From NCBI GenBank assembly GCA_050084515.1, contig CM114272.1, positions 2,170,001-2,234,000 of the forward strand: 64,000 bases of DNA. The letters run 5' to 3'. The DNA is from Blasia pusilla. Taxonomy: Eukaryota; Marchantiophyta; Marchantiopsida; Blasiales. The stretch's first letter is position 1, and every line of letters starts with the position of its first letter. Below are positions 37,331 to 48,887 of this stretch, piece by piece. Position numbers and translations under genes: made by a program. The notes under the pieces are model-generated. The model was not told where the DNA came from and ran no database searches. It saw nothing but the letters and a program-made list of their open reading frames with translations.

Positions 37331-39419
37331 TGCAATCTATATAATTAAAAGAGGACAAGGTTTGAGGAAACTCTCCTTAGGTGTTAATATGTGTCCTCTA
37401 AGATCTCATATGATGTCGACACATGTCACTTTGAGAGAGGGAGTTAAATTAAGGAGAGATAATAAAGAAAATTAAGTATCATTTGTGCACAGCACGGGCA
37501 TCGGCGAATCATCCAAAAAAGATAGATACTAAGTAGCTCTTCCTAGAGGCTTCTCTACTGTGTAACCCCAAAATATTGAGTGGATGAGGTATAAAAGACA
37601 TGTTGCTCTACTCAAAGATTTCATAATGCCTATTGTGAGGCTTACCCTTTTTTATTTTAAAAAGATATTTTGTTATCACATGTTGCTCATCGCATATGTT
37701 GAGGTCTGAGTAGGATCTAGAGCTTAAATTTCGCAAAAATAATTAGGTCCTTACTGATAAAAAAATATCAACCTTGAAGTTTCTTCTCATGAAAAAATGA
37801 TTGAGCAACTAATGATTAATATGAGTATATATCCATGCACCTTTAGTTTGTAATAAACCTTGCTTGATCAAAAGTGTTATTCCCTTTTTAACTTACCATA
37901 CTCTGGTCTTTTCCATCTACATAACTTTATGAGGTAGTCTTCCCATATGTTATTTGATGGAGAGAATTCTATTATTTCTGGTTGGGGTGGATAGACTATG
38001 ACATGATGAAAATATTTTCTTGCACATAATTGTGTACACACTAAGATATTATCTTACAATGGTTTGAGAACCACTAAACCAAAAAAAGTTGGGATGTCTA
38101 TTTGTCACATGAATTGGTTGAAAATATTAACAATAACTTATGTAATGTGAATGATACTAAAATTCTCATATTGTTGGGAATGTATAAGCACCCTTGAAAG
38201 AAAGTTGGGATAATGTCTCTCAAGATCGAAAAGCAATAAGGTTAGTTAAGCATATATTGGGGTAAAGCTCTTGGTCATGTGAGTATGGAGAAGGACGCCA
38301 AATAGATCAGCTATATTTGGGAAAAGGAAAGATTATGGTGACAGTATGAGTAGAGGTGAGATACAAGAATTTCAACCAACCGGAGCAATTAAAATAAACA
38401 CTGGTTTGTAACTCAATGGTTCAATCACTATGCTATAGCCAAAATAAGATGTGAAGCTTTTTGGTGACAATGATTCACTATTGTATATGACATAGAAGTA
38501 ACAAACATATTGGTAGTAGTAAGAGAAGGTATATTTTACATAAGAAAATTATACAGTACGCGGAATTGAAATATTCAATAACAAGGGAATAAGTGATTTC
38601 CATTGATAAAAGTTCACAATCCTAAGCAGAGTAGAAGAAGAACAAAATTCGTATATTCCATGGAGACTACAATATCTACAAAATGATCTTTACTAGTCAT
38701 AACACGATTCAATAGTCATCAAAAGATCAACAATTGACTTAATCTCTTCACAAGATTTATGTGTTTTCATCAACTCAATCATCAATTCGGTTCTTCCTTA
38801 AACTTTTATCCATTTGAAATTTTCCTCATGACCTCTTTCCTCATCCTCTATTATTAATCTCCTCTCTTCTATTATGGCAAGCGTAAACCTTCTCTTCCAC
38901 TCCAACATTGAATTTCTGAAATTATGTTGGGACCTCGATATTTCAACTCTTTGCACAAGCCCCTCTTGATAAGTCGCCACTAGATTTTTGTTCATGCTTT
39001 GTGGTTAGGGGTTGGTGGTAGGATCTGAGCTCATCAACTTTGTACTCTTCTTCGTAGCATGGGTTGTACGCCTTGGTCCTTCTATACTAACCTGGTCCCT
39101 AATATCAAAAGTTTGTTGGTTGTGCGGCATCTCAGAGAGGGGTAGGTGTCAATAACAAGATTAACACTATTCCTATATTTTCTCATAATCCCGTACCCCA
39201 TACAAAATCTTTCATTATGGCCACATTTCATAACATTTGTTGCTTTCGCCTTGCATGTCGAATAAGATATCGAGGCACTTCTACTCCCCTCAAATGATCA
39301 TTGAAGTGTTGGATAACTACCTCCCAATCCTCCACCCTCTGCAACACAATAGATTGAGTCCTCTACTTGATCTTCACTTGTGCACTTCGATTCATTAGAT
39401 TGGATCTTGATGAATGTTT
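37331..39419. other. AT-rich unassigned DNA
   Basis: No supported gene or structured RNA. It is probably degraded Copia and other transposon sequence. Confidence 0.4.
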
Positions 39420-39546
39420 TCGTGCGCATACACATCGCTACACAACATACATCACTGTCACCGAACACACACACAAACACACACGATCCCATGCTAACTC
39501 ATGGCATCCAAACAACGAGACAAGAAGTACCAAAATATCTCCAATT
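39420..39546 (-). repeat. Block R2, duplicate of R1 beyond the 3' LTR core
   Basis: A ~126 bp match to 40060-40179 in the same orientation, lying outside the 3' LTR core. The same R1-core-R2 arrangement is seen in copy 1, but the 5' LTR core of this element lacks both blocks. Confidence 0.75.
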
Positions 39547-40059
39547 AAAGTAAGATCCAATCTCTCTCTACACCATCTCACACCATAGCTCTCAAAGGTG
39601 TGCGCTCTCTCTCATGTCAAACCAAGCCCACTCTCCTAATGAGAGGCTTCGGTTACATTCACAAGGCAAGGTACCATAGCTCCGTTGCCTTATGCCAAGA
39701 GGTTCAACAAAGAGAGAATGAGCTCTCAAGCTCACTCTCCTTGAGATATAACCCTCCCCTCTCCCAAGCTCTCTCCATGATAATCTATGCTCCCAAGTCA
39801 CCTCCTTGGCTCTTGACCTGATGTAGGAGGTAAAGGGTTACTTCCCAAAAATAGGAAGTCGATCGCATACTCAAAATAATACTTATCTAAAATAGTAAGT
39901 TCCTCAATATAGCTCCAAATGAGCCGAAACGAAGGGAAAACTTGCTCTCTCAAGTTTCCCGGGGCCTCAGAAGGTCATCTTCGACCTACTGAGCCTGTCC
40001 TATGCTACTCACGAAGGCGCTCTACTAGATCTCACTGATCTATCATAAGAGACGTAACA
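39547..40059 (-). repeat. 3' LTR core of Gypsy copy 2
   Basis: 513 bp, starting TGTTACG on the minus strand. It is homologous to 48374-48887 and to 17049-17563. It carries an open sense frame ending in a RESAHL-type peptide that is also open in the other two cores. Confidence 0.85.
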
Positions 40060-40179
40060 GTTATCGTGCGCATACACAACATACATCGTTGTCACCGAAC
40101 ACACACAAAAACACGCACAATCCCATGCTAACTCATGGCATCAAAACAACGAGACAAGAGGTACCAAAATATCTCCAAT
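40060..40179 (-). repeat. Block R1 preceding the 3' LTR core
   Basis: Contains GCCATGAGTTAGCATGGGAT. A G-rich stretch (CTAGGGGGGCGA on the minus strand) immediately before it may be the polypurine tract, which would then sit ~125 bp from the core. Confidence 0.7.
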
Positions 40180-40359
40180 CGCCCCCCTAGTTGGTGGTTA
40201 GGTCCCTCTAACTCCAGATAGTCACCTATCCCTACATACCATGACATACGTCTCTCGGACGTTAAGAGCAAAAAGGTCGGGTGCTCATGTGGCCCCATCG
40301 ATAATCACCTTCTTGTCATCCATCTCATAGACACAAGTCAGAATATATAACTACCTATT

Positions 40360-40531
40360 ATATGTACATGTGGGACATATCCATCGTCCCTGAGGAACCC
40401 TAATGAGAGGTGGTGTCAAACATGCCATATGCCATCCTCCCGAACACCCATCATAGACTAGCATAGTCTATGATGGATGTTCGGGAGGATACCCTGCACC
40501 ACGGGCGGAACCACACAACATACACCGCAAG
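40360..40531 (-). pseudogene. PHD finger of Gypsy copy 2, split by an inverted duplication
   Basis: The minus strand reads LRCMLCGSARGA, is interrupted, and resumes as MLVYDGCSGGWHMACL and later RWICPTC. The first zinc pair, the second pair (CDGC now YDGC) and the His/Cys part remain recognisable. The interruption is an extra ~30 bp that forms a palindrome with the downstream PHD sequence. It shifts the frame into an early stop. Confidence 0.85.
40434..40490. repeat. Palindrome inside the PHD finger (27 bp arms, 3 nt loop)
   Basis: Arms 40434-40460 and 40464-40490 are reverse complements with one mismatch, separated by GCA. The left arm is PHD-coding sequence on the minus strand. The right arm has no counterpart in copy 1, so it is a local inverted duplication. 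Confidence 0.9.
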
Positions 40532-40741
40532 CCTGCAAGAACTATTGCTAAGCTCAAACCAAATGTATCATCAATATTTGGAAGATGACATGGCGGAGAG
40601 TTACGCACATGGTCCTTCCAAACCATACCATCACGTCTCTCCAATAAGAGAACACGGGATGGCAAAACCTCACGCACTCAAGATGGTGCGCCCTGTAGTC
40701 ACATCCAACGTCGTGGGTTCCGTCTGCTGCAAGTAGACATA

Positions 40742-41650
40742 TTATCCCTGATTAAACCTCCGGATAGTAGGTCGATAACCACCTCCCCGAATAGTCGCAT
40801 ACCTCAATGTATCCCGATTTTGCGTAATCGCCAAGTTCTCAAACGCCATGGGCATCACTCTTTGAAATAACTCAATCCTCTCAGAACATGCTCGCATCCA
40901 TACATCAGGGTCATCAAGGTTCAACACCTCACCAATATCTTGACGAATGGCCGTAGGTAAATCTGGCTCACGGCCATAAAGCAACAAATACGGTGAGAAA
41001 GACGCTAAGGATGCATGCTTGCTGAATCTGTATCCCATCGCCAACCACGACAACTCAAGGTCCCTATCTCCTAGGTGACCTTTCTGCAAGCCATACTTGC
41101 GTAGTCCTTTCTTCACCGTGTGCACAATCCGCTCCGCTAGTCCATCCGCCTCAAGATGATCTCGCAAAGTAGTGCGGTGGTCGATCATTGCCTGATCACA
41201 CAAGGCCTGAAACTCCTCGCGGAACTCTGTACCCTGGTCTGTCAACACCTCAACTGGTATGCCGTAATAACTTAGCACTAGATCTAGGAAGGCATACGTT
41301 ACTCCCTCACTTGCTTTTTCAAGAAATGCAACCAACTCTATCCACTTCGAGAAGTGCTCAACCATCACCAACACATAACGATTATGGCGCTCCGTCAAAG
41401 GCAAAGGTCCTGCAAAATCCAAACTCCATCTATAACCTAAACCCATGATCGGAAGTGGATGCAATTGTGGAGTTGGAGCATTGAATGATGCTTGGACTCG
41501 ATCACACACCATGCATTTGACAACAAACTGTTGAATATCACTCTGCATGCCTCGCCACTAATACTGAATGTGGAGCAAGCTATATGTCCGCTTCACTCCA
41601 AAATGACCCAACTCCTTGTGGGCATGACGCACCACACGGGCTCTCTGCGA
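40742..41650 (-). pseudogene. Gypsy copy 2 integrase
   Basis: From 41650 down: the HHCC zinc-binding region (HAHKELGHFG, then CMVCDRV), then 268 uninterrupted codons from 41548 to 40742 covering the rve core. The catalytic triad is intact: Asp in SLDFAG, Asp in LTDQGTEF and Glu in GLAERIV. The C-terminal region continues to GGGYRP and RRFNQG, followed by a stop before the YVYLQ segment. A TAG within the zinc-binding region replaces the Trp codon seen in copy 1. This is the best preserved enzyme domain of the element. Confidence 0.93.
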
Positions 41651-41739
41651 AGGACGAGGCACTACACGCACTTTACCATCCTTCCACACTCGCAACACAT
41701 GTGTGCCCTCCCACTGGAACCGTTTGGCTCACTGTAGGA

Positions 41740-43444
41740 TGCGATCCCGCTCTCTAGCACCCATTGTGCTCGCAACGCTACCAGTACGCAGGTACTCCAT
41801 GACCACTCCATCGTCGTGAATGCCTCGGATACCCGTCGTCTCCTCATTGGCCTCTGGATCTAAGGACTCTCCATCAGACCTCGCCATCGAAGTCTCAGCA
41901 ATCTGGCTCTCCATAGCCAACAAGCCCAAATAGGCTGACGCATGCCATCCTGGCACCAACTCCTCATCACTCTCTCTATGCCAACAAGCTCCAGTCGCAT
42001 CTCGCTGACTCGGGCATGGGTTACAGCTCAAACCATCTGCATCCTGGTTGAGCGTCCGAGGTCTATGCACCACATAGAAGTCATACTCCTACAATAAAAG
42101 AGCCCACCTCGCAAGCTTCCATATAAGCTTGTCGGACTCCATCAACCACTTAAGTGGTTGATGATCAATAATGATGGTAAAGGGATTTTTGAATAGATAA
42201 CATCTGAAATTTGCGACAGCCCACACTGCAGCCAAGCACTTACCCTCATACGAGCTATACTTCGCCTCTGCAATGTTGTTCGAGCAACTAGCATAAACCA
42301 CCACAAACTCTCTACCATCATCGTCATGCTGGGAGAGCACGGCTCCAAGCCCCAACATGCTCCAATCGGTATGCAATTGTAAAGGACGCCCCTTGATCAG
42401 TCTCCTCAATATGGGCATATGTCCTTGAGCATCTAAAATGCTCTCTCTTGCTCATCCCACTGCCACTCCTGATCCACCTTTGTCATAAAGGTTAGCGGCT
42501 TCGCAATCAAACTGAAACCCTTGACGTACCGTCGATATAAGTTCGCCAATCCCATGAATGCACGAACTCAACTCACATCTGTAGGGCGTGGACTGCGTGA
42601 AATAACCTCTACCTTCATCTGTTGCACACCAAGGCCCCCAGGGTATATTGCATGACCCAAGTACTCAATCTGGCAGTAGAAGAACTTGCACTTGCCTGGA
42701 TGTAGCTTCATCCTAAGTAACTGCAATCATCAAAACACCTCCTCTAAATTGTCGCTCATGCTCCTCAATCGTGGCGCTAAAGACTACGATGTCATCAATA
42801 TAACACCGAGCAAAATCCAGACGTGCCAAGATCCTATCCATGATCCTTTGAAACTCAGTCGGGGCGTTCCTTAACCCGAATGGTAAGAACCGCCATTCGT
42901 ACAAATAATCCTTCATGTGAGGATTGATGCCCCAAAATATTATCTTCTGCCTGTCCTCCAATCTGATAGGCAGCTCATGGTATCCAACTCGCAAATCCAA
43001 TGAATTGAAGATCTTTGCATGCCCAATCACAACAAAGATCTCCTCAAGCGTGGGCATGGCATACCTATTGGACTTCGTGTGCCGATTGATAGGTCGATAA
43101 TCTCCACACATCTACCTATCCGTCCAGTTGCCATGCACATCCTTCTTCGCGGGCATGACAGTGGTAGATGCATACTCTCCATGTGACATCTTCACTAGTC
43201 TTGCTCCAACCAAGTCCTGACTCCTTCTTTGAATGAGAGCCCTCTCCATATCACTCTACCTGTAGGTTCGTCGGAAGATCGGCGTGTGACTCAACGACTC
43301 AATGCGGATTTGTGGACCCTTCAAGGTACCCAAATCATGCATACTAAATGAAAAAAAACTCCTATAACTCCTAAGGAACCGGTGTATCCGGCGCCGCTCT
43401 CCTCCTGTCAACTTAGGGCCCATATGTGCCTCCTGAGTTTCCAT
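41740..43444 (-). pseudogene. Gypsy copy 2 reverse transcriptase and RNase H
   Basis: The RT begins with a RRRIHRFLRSYRS-type segment near 43420. It continues with MCGDYRPIN, NSLDLRVGYHEL, RFLPFGLRNAPTEFQ and the active-site motif CYIDDIVVFS. RNase H follows at about 42418-42089 with HTDWSMLGLGAVLSQHD and FTIIIDHQPLKWL. The linker to integrase contains RTLNQDADGLS. At least two in-frame stops before MCGDYRP and further frame changes near 42.5-42.7 kb inactivate it. It would copy the element RNA into DNA in an intact relative. Confidence 0.93.
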
Positions 43445-43739
43445 CGTGACTACGGTAGGACTCTCTGGCGCGGGCGTCAGTGGTTGCTATGGTGCAACCC
43501 CGTCTCAGACAATAGAACTCTCATCTCCACATGCAATACTTGGAACCACACTGGATGTTGTGCCTATCATCTCCTGGCGTACCTGCAAAACATCCCAAGA
43601 AGTCCAAGGGTGTCTCTTTCGATCATCCCTGGAGTGTTGATCTCCTCAGGTTTTGCCCCCAGCCGTTGCCTTAATCGTCTCGGTAGGCATGGGGCTCACC
43701 AACACAACAGCTGTGATCTGTCGCAGCCTCAATCGACGT

Positions 43740-44690
43740 TGCGCAACTACTCCTAAGCTGACAATCCATGTCAAGCAGTTCAGGTCCATCGCCTGACCCA
43801 ACACATGAGGTCGTGATGTCTTGTGGGAAATCCCATCGCTCGCTCTCGCTCATCGGCGTTGGGCTCCACCAACCTCTGTACTAGGTCATCCCAAACCAAG
43901 CCAGGTCCAATCTTCTTGAATGTAGAGGAAGCGGGAAAACTCACAATTGTGGGAAAGGCTGCTCGTGGCCTGCCAATCCTGTTGACCACAGTCAACGACG
44001 CTCGATCATCTAGCCTCACTGCCTGTGATCAACGGCCCGGATCCAATATAGAATCCACCAAAAAATCGGAGGGGCGTTTCACTCTCGCATATGCCCTTCG
44101 TAAGACCTCGTGTGGTACCAAGTTGGTCCACCAAAGACACAGGCGATGTGCTCATGAACCCACACTCGCTGCATCTAACAACACTGTTGGGCCGATCCAT
44201 GCGCCCACCTAATGCGCACTCGTCACCACGCGGGACCTCGAATCGCCCAAAATTGGCACATTCTCCAAAATGTACATTGGAGAACGAGACTGATACTCTT
44301 ATAAATGTCACAAGATCCACATCATCTCCCGAAATAACCTGGATCGAGTGTCAGCTAACCCGCTATCTCGTCCAACACTTGATTGGCCTTGACACCGCCA
44401 ACCAGCAATGACCAAGTCTATGGTCCCTACCCGCTCCAAGTCCTGCAATCCCAACAATGAAATGTCCCTCGGTAGAGAACTCTAGTAACCCTGAATGGCG
44501 GACGTAGACAACAAGTCAGGAAATCGGAGGCATACCAGTGCCACATGGTGAAGTGAAGCGCGCCTCACAACATCATCAATCTCCACATACAAGTATTGCT
44601 GCACACGAACTCCAACGTGCAAAACAACAGCTAATCCTATGCTGATCCCTCCAAAGAGATCCAACACTCGAATACCCTGCTTTGGGATGC
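43740..44690 (-). pseudogene. C5 cytosine DNA methyltransferase domain in Gypsy copy 2
   Basis: The minus strand carries, in canonical order, motif I VLDLFGGISIGLAVV (about 44680-44630) followed by a YLYVEID acidic residue; motif IV GWRCQGQSS with the catalytic Cys (about 44400-44379); motif VI ILENVPILGD (about 44275-44250); a motif VIII-like AHRLCLWWTNL (about 44160-44110); and motif IX-X FPTIVSFPAS, EPNADERERAMGFPT (about 43950-43825). The usual Pro of PCQ is Arg here. Six in-frame stops and one frameshift after GFPT show that it is dead. The domain sits between protease and RT within pol, about 310 aa. Family: C5-MTase of the type carried by some retrotransposons. In an intact relative it could methylate element or host DNA (inference). 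Confidence 0.9.
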
Positions 44691-44699
44691 ACCACACAA

Positions 44700-45420
44700 T
44701 CAAAAGGGTCATAGCATCACTCTTGCCTACTTGGGGTTCCTCTGACCCGTCACACTCAAGTGCAAACGTCTCGCTCCACGCAATTAGCACATGCTCAATG
44801 GCTAAGCGCCGAAGCTCCTTAGTCGAGCCCCAAAGCGGCACCTCTCCTCCACGAACAAATACGAGTATCATGACACTCCTCTGCATAGAAATTTCATGAA
44901 AGGAAGTATCATCTGCATGGACATGTCCCTCAATCAAATCACTAGACCAAGTGATGGCACTGCTAAATGTTGCTAAGGTCACCATCTCTCCTGACCGTCG
45001 CTCGATCACTGCACCTGTGAATCGAACGGGTAAGGAGCTAAGGCGCCCATCACCTAATTGCCATCCTAGTCTATAGGACCCTGACTCCTCCCAGTAATCC
45101 AAGGAAAACCCCATCGGGTATAACACTGCTTCACCAACCCAAACGTCGTAGGATTCTACATCAGTCACTATCACCATGGCTCGCACCACGGACTCATCTG
45201 TAGGATGTCCCGAGAGAATCCTCACCACGACCTCCTATCGGGTGATATACTATGTGATACTCGCTCCACCCAAGGATGTCTGTATCCGGAATGGACAACA
45301 CTCCACATCGGCTATCGTCAAGCCCAATCCTCTTAATGACGCTTTCCCCAACATCAAGGGTTGTGCTCTTGAATCCAACAAGACGCGCTGAGCAACCATC
45401 CCAGCCTCACGTCTGGCGTC
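44700..45420 (-). pseudogene. Gypsy copy 2 retropepsin-like protease and linker
   Basis: The minus strand shows VLLDSRAQPLMLGKA (active-site DSG altered to DSR), then TDVESYDVWVGEAVLYPMGF, the typical downstream segment of Gypsy proteases. A linker of roughly 170 residues to methyltransferase motif I follows, including RLGWQLGDGR and IPKQGIRVLD. Two stops precede the second segment. The protease would mature the polyprotein in an active relative. Confidence 0.8.
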
Positions 45421-45559
45421 TCCCAGCCACCACGTCTAGGTGGTGGTACTCTACCTCCTCCACATGCAACTCCACCATCCTATTGGGCAAATCCTGCTCC
45501 TCGTCCCCCAACAGGACCACCTGGTGCACGATCTCTAGCCCACCCGGACCGTCTACTCG

Positions 45560-46468
45560 CTCTAGTGCCCTCTCTGGTCCTCGGTCCGGACGTAACTCAG
45601 GATGTAAACTGAAACACCTAGCGTGTGTATGACCATACCTTTGACAATAGTCATACTGATAACCTCATGGTGCAACACCATCTCCTCCTCCATGCTGAGG
45701 CACATGTCCGTGACCCTAACGAGTGCAATTGCGTTGATGATGGGCTCCACCACATGACCAACAAGTAATAGTAGGCGACTGCTGCTGAGCCGCATATGAA
45801 GGCGCAGGTCTCTATGGCACGGCCTCCCTGTAACCTCCTTGAGCTTGTGGTCCCACAGTCGACCTATCTCGGAGTCCACGTTGCTGCACAGGTGGTGCAG
45901 ACAATCGTGACTGCTCTCGCCCAGAACCCATGGTGGCTACGCTCTCCTCCGCCATGTTGCACTCAATGTTCTCGGTAGTCCTAAAAACATCACTCAACGT
46001 AGGGGAGATGTTCATAAGAAGCACTCCCTCCCATACCCGGGTCCGCAGGGTCTGGTCTAGCATCGCGTACCATGACTGGATAGCATGAGCCTCTATCACC
46101 CCCTGAGTGACGTTGATCAACCCGCGCAAGCAAGTGTAAGCCTCATGCAAACTCTCACCCGGGCGTCTTTGGAAGTGGTGGATGCTCCGCAACTTCTCCG
46201 TGCGTACTCCCTGGTAGCTCGGCCTCAACTCATCAAAGAACTCAACCACGGGGTTGAACCTGGGACGAACCCAACTAGATGGTGCAACTACTCCAATGCG
46301 AGTGACCCCTCCTAAAACATCACTATTGGAAGAGGAAGTAGCCTCTCTTGACTCCCCCTCCTCATCTGGGAACGGCTCCGTCCATGACACATTGTGTGGG
46401 TCATAGTAGAGTCGCCATGCCTCAATCTCTTGGGCGTATATGTGGGAGAACTCATGGTAATCGTCCAT
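45560..46468 (-). pseudogene. Gypsy copy 2 gag with zinc knuckles
   Basis: Starts at ATG 46468. The 218-codon first frame has a retrotransposon capsid signature (FFDELRPSYQG, then RRPGESLHEAYTCLRGL). After a frame change the nucleocapsid shows CWSCGGAHHQRNC (CCHC, one residue shorter than usual) and a second knuckle YCQRYGHTHARC whose first Cys is Tyr. Two stops lie between and around the knuckles. Capsid and nucleocapsid would package element RNA in an active relative. Confidence 0.88.
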
Positions 46469-48373
46469 GGGTATGTTCTAAATAATAGAACATACCGTTC
46501 TATGTTGTAAACCGGTTGAAATCTCTAGAGTTCCTAGCCCGTTGTGAGTCACACCAACTCCTAAACTTCATAATGAAGTCGTGTAGCTCTATAGTGCCTA
46601 CAACACTTGAAAACCTATGCGGTCCTCTACCCGGTCGTCCATCTCGTATGCCCAACCGGTAGGACCACTCAATGTGTGTTGTGGATCACTTACCCTCTCC
46701 TCTACATGCTCACTCAAGTTTGAAGACGACACATAAGGATATCGAGGTGGTCTCTCATGTGGAGATCACCACTCTGGGTAATCCTCTAGAGCTACTCTAA
46801 TGTCCACTACCTCGCCTCTCAAAATCCCGAAAGGACGCCGTGATGGCCCTCGTGCCTCTTTCACACGATCACTCTCAATCTCATGAGTAATCCCTTAATC
46901 ACTCAAACTAAAAATACGGCACTCAATCTACATTCTCTCACTGAGACGTGTGTTGTGGGGCAACAAGCAACGTGGTGCGGCAAATCAACCGATCTATCGT
47001 CTCATCGACAAACCATCCTCAACTCTAGATATCCCACACAAGTCTATGTCCCCTAAACCCATACATCATCAATGCTACTAGCATCGGCACGAAACCCAAT
47101 ATCCCAAATAACTTCCCAATATCCGGAAATCCCTCACACGTGCAGGGTAAGAGACTAGAAGAGGTAACATGATAATAATATCGATATTGCTCCTCGGCAA
47201 CTACAAATTTTGATCCCAACTCGGTCGTGAAGACAACTCCTCCAATCAGCAAGTCGTATTCCTCTCGTAATGACGCTGCTCAAACCTTCTCGATGTGCGG
47301 TGCAGATCTAGCGGTCCGGTGCGGCAATGCAGCATAGAACGGTTACAAACGGCACGGAACTCGAGATTGGGGCACGGCACTTGACGGCATATCCTCCTCA
47401 ACCAAAAATTTACACGCTCTGCTGCTTAGTGAAGGAGCAGCTCCGAAATCGAGACAGTGTGGTGTGGCCACAAGCGACACAACGCAACAATCGAATGTGC
47501 ATTGCGGCTACAAGCGTCACGGCACGGTACTCGATCGTCATCGAGCGGCTATAAATCACAACATAGCAGCATGAAATGAAAAACTCAAACACCATAACGG
47601 AAGGTCGTTTCCCATCACTGGTTGATGACGAAATTGCGATGACCGTGGCGGCCAAAACAAAGTACGTGGTGGCGACGCAAGTCAGAGAATCAACGAACGT
47701 CGTGGAAGACCCTCCACTTCGTAACGGCGAGAATGGCAACCAAAGGGTGGATAACAGACGGTGGACTACTAACCGTGACAGCTGAACGTTGATGGTGACT
47801 ATGACAGAGACGGCCGCCGCCGGCGTGGCGGCTGGTTTAGGGTTTGAACAATTTAACCCTAAAAATCGCCTAGCAATGGCAATTTTGCAAGATTGACTAT
47901 AACTTTTTTCTCGCAGCTCCAAATTACGCATTGTTTATTGCACAGCGTGCATAGCTTCACGATCTACATTAGCGTCAAAAATATTTAGAATCGGACATTC
48001 TTGTAAAAAATGACGGGGACTATCGTAAAACCCAATGTCTCTTTCTCCTACAAAAATTTTGGCAGCGCTTCCGCGCTGATTTCTCCCAATGAAAATATAA
48101 AACCTGTAAAAATACAAATCAGAAAGCTTCATGGTGCTCCCGAGAGCACCGGCATGGGGCAACCCGCCCCCATAATCAATCCCTATAAGAAATTGGGCAA
48201 CGCTTCCGCGCGCCACTCTTCCACATGAATAATTGGCAAATGCAAAGAACAATCGAAGCAGCCCTTGCTCCGGTGAGCACTCCCATGAGCAGAACGGGAA
48301 GCACGGTCCCTTATCTCGAAAAACAGCGAGTGACGAGCGAGCTCCCCCATGAAGCTCTCTCACTCTCTCTTTG
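46469..48373 (-). other. Gypsy copy 2 leader between 5' LTR and gag
   Basis: About 1.9 kb without a recognisable gene. A minus-strand frame at 48363-47935 and another at 47931-47410 have no known domain. No canonical initiator-tRNA primer site was seen beside the LTR core. A perfect 11 bp hairpin (GGTATGTTCTA, AATAA, TAGAACATACC) at 46470-46496 sits immediately before the gag ATG. Confidence 0.5.
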
Positions 48374-48887
48374 TAAAGTAAGATCCAATCTTTCTTTACA
48401 CCATCTCACACCATAGCTCTCAAAGGTGTGCACTCTCTTTCATGTCAAACCAAACCCACTCTCCTAATGAGAGGCTTGGATTACACTCATAAGGCAAGGG
48501 ACCATAGCTCCGCCGCGTTATGCGAAGAGGTTCAACAAAGAGAGAATGAGGTCTCAAGCTCTCTCTCCTTGAGGTATAACCCTCCCCTCTCCCAAGCTCT
48601 CTCCATGGTAACCTATGCTCCCAAGTCACCTCCTTGGCTCTTGACCTGGTGTAGGAGGTCAAATGCCACTTATAAAAAATACAAAGTCGGTCACGTACTC
48701 AAAATAGTACTTACCTAAAATAGTAAGTTCCTCAATATGGCTCCAAATGAGCCGAAACGAAGGGAAAACCTGCTCTCTCAGGTTTCTCGGGGCCTCAGAA
48801 GGTCATCCTCAACCTACTAAACCTGTCCTCCGCAACTCATGAAGGTGCTCTACTAGATCTCACCGATGTATCCTAAGAGACGTCACA
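48374..48887 (-). repeat. 5' LTR core of Gypsy copy 2
   Basis: 514 bp starting TGTGACG on the minus strand, homologous to the 3' core. It lacks blocks R1 and R2. Confidence 0.85.

Larger units (their letters stand above)
39420..48887 (-). mobile_element. Near-complete Ty3/Gypsy retrotransposon encoding a DNA methyltransferase and a PHD finger
   Basis: The element lies on the minus strand, with its 5' LTR core at 48887-48374 and 3' LTR core at 40059-39547, about 9.3 kb core to core. The order is a leader of ~1.9 kb, gag with two zinc knuckles, retropepsin-like protease, C5 cytosine methyltransferase, reverse transcriptase, RNase H, integrase and PHD finger. Protease-RT-RNase H-integrase order assigns it to Ty3/Gypsy. 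The methyltransferase between protease and reverse transcriptase, and the PHD tail, are additions to the standard set. Stops and a few frameshifts make it non-functional. The two LTR cores differ at many positions, so the insertion is old. Copies 1 and 3 in this window belong to the same family. Confidence 0.92.

Noticed and set aside
42140-42163. 24 bp perfect palindrome in the Gypsy RNase H region
   Set aside because: It is explained by the coding sequence for the conserved DHQPLKWLM segment, so the symmetry is probably coincidental.
44482-45228. 248-codon minus-strand frame as an independent host gene
   Set aside because: Its content is protease linker plus methyltransferase motif I of the Gypsy element, in frame with the following motifs, and flanked by gag and RT.
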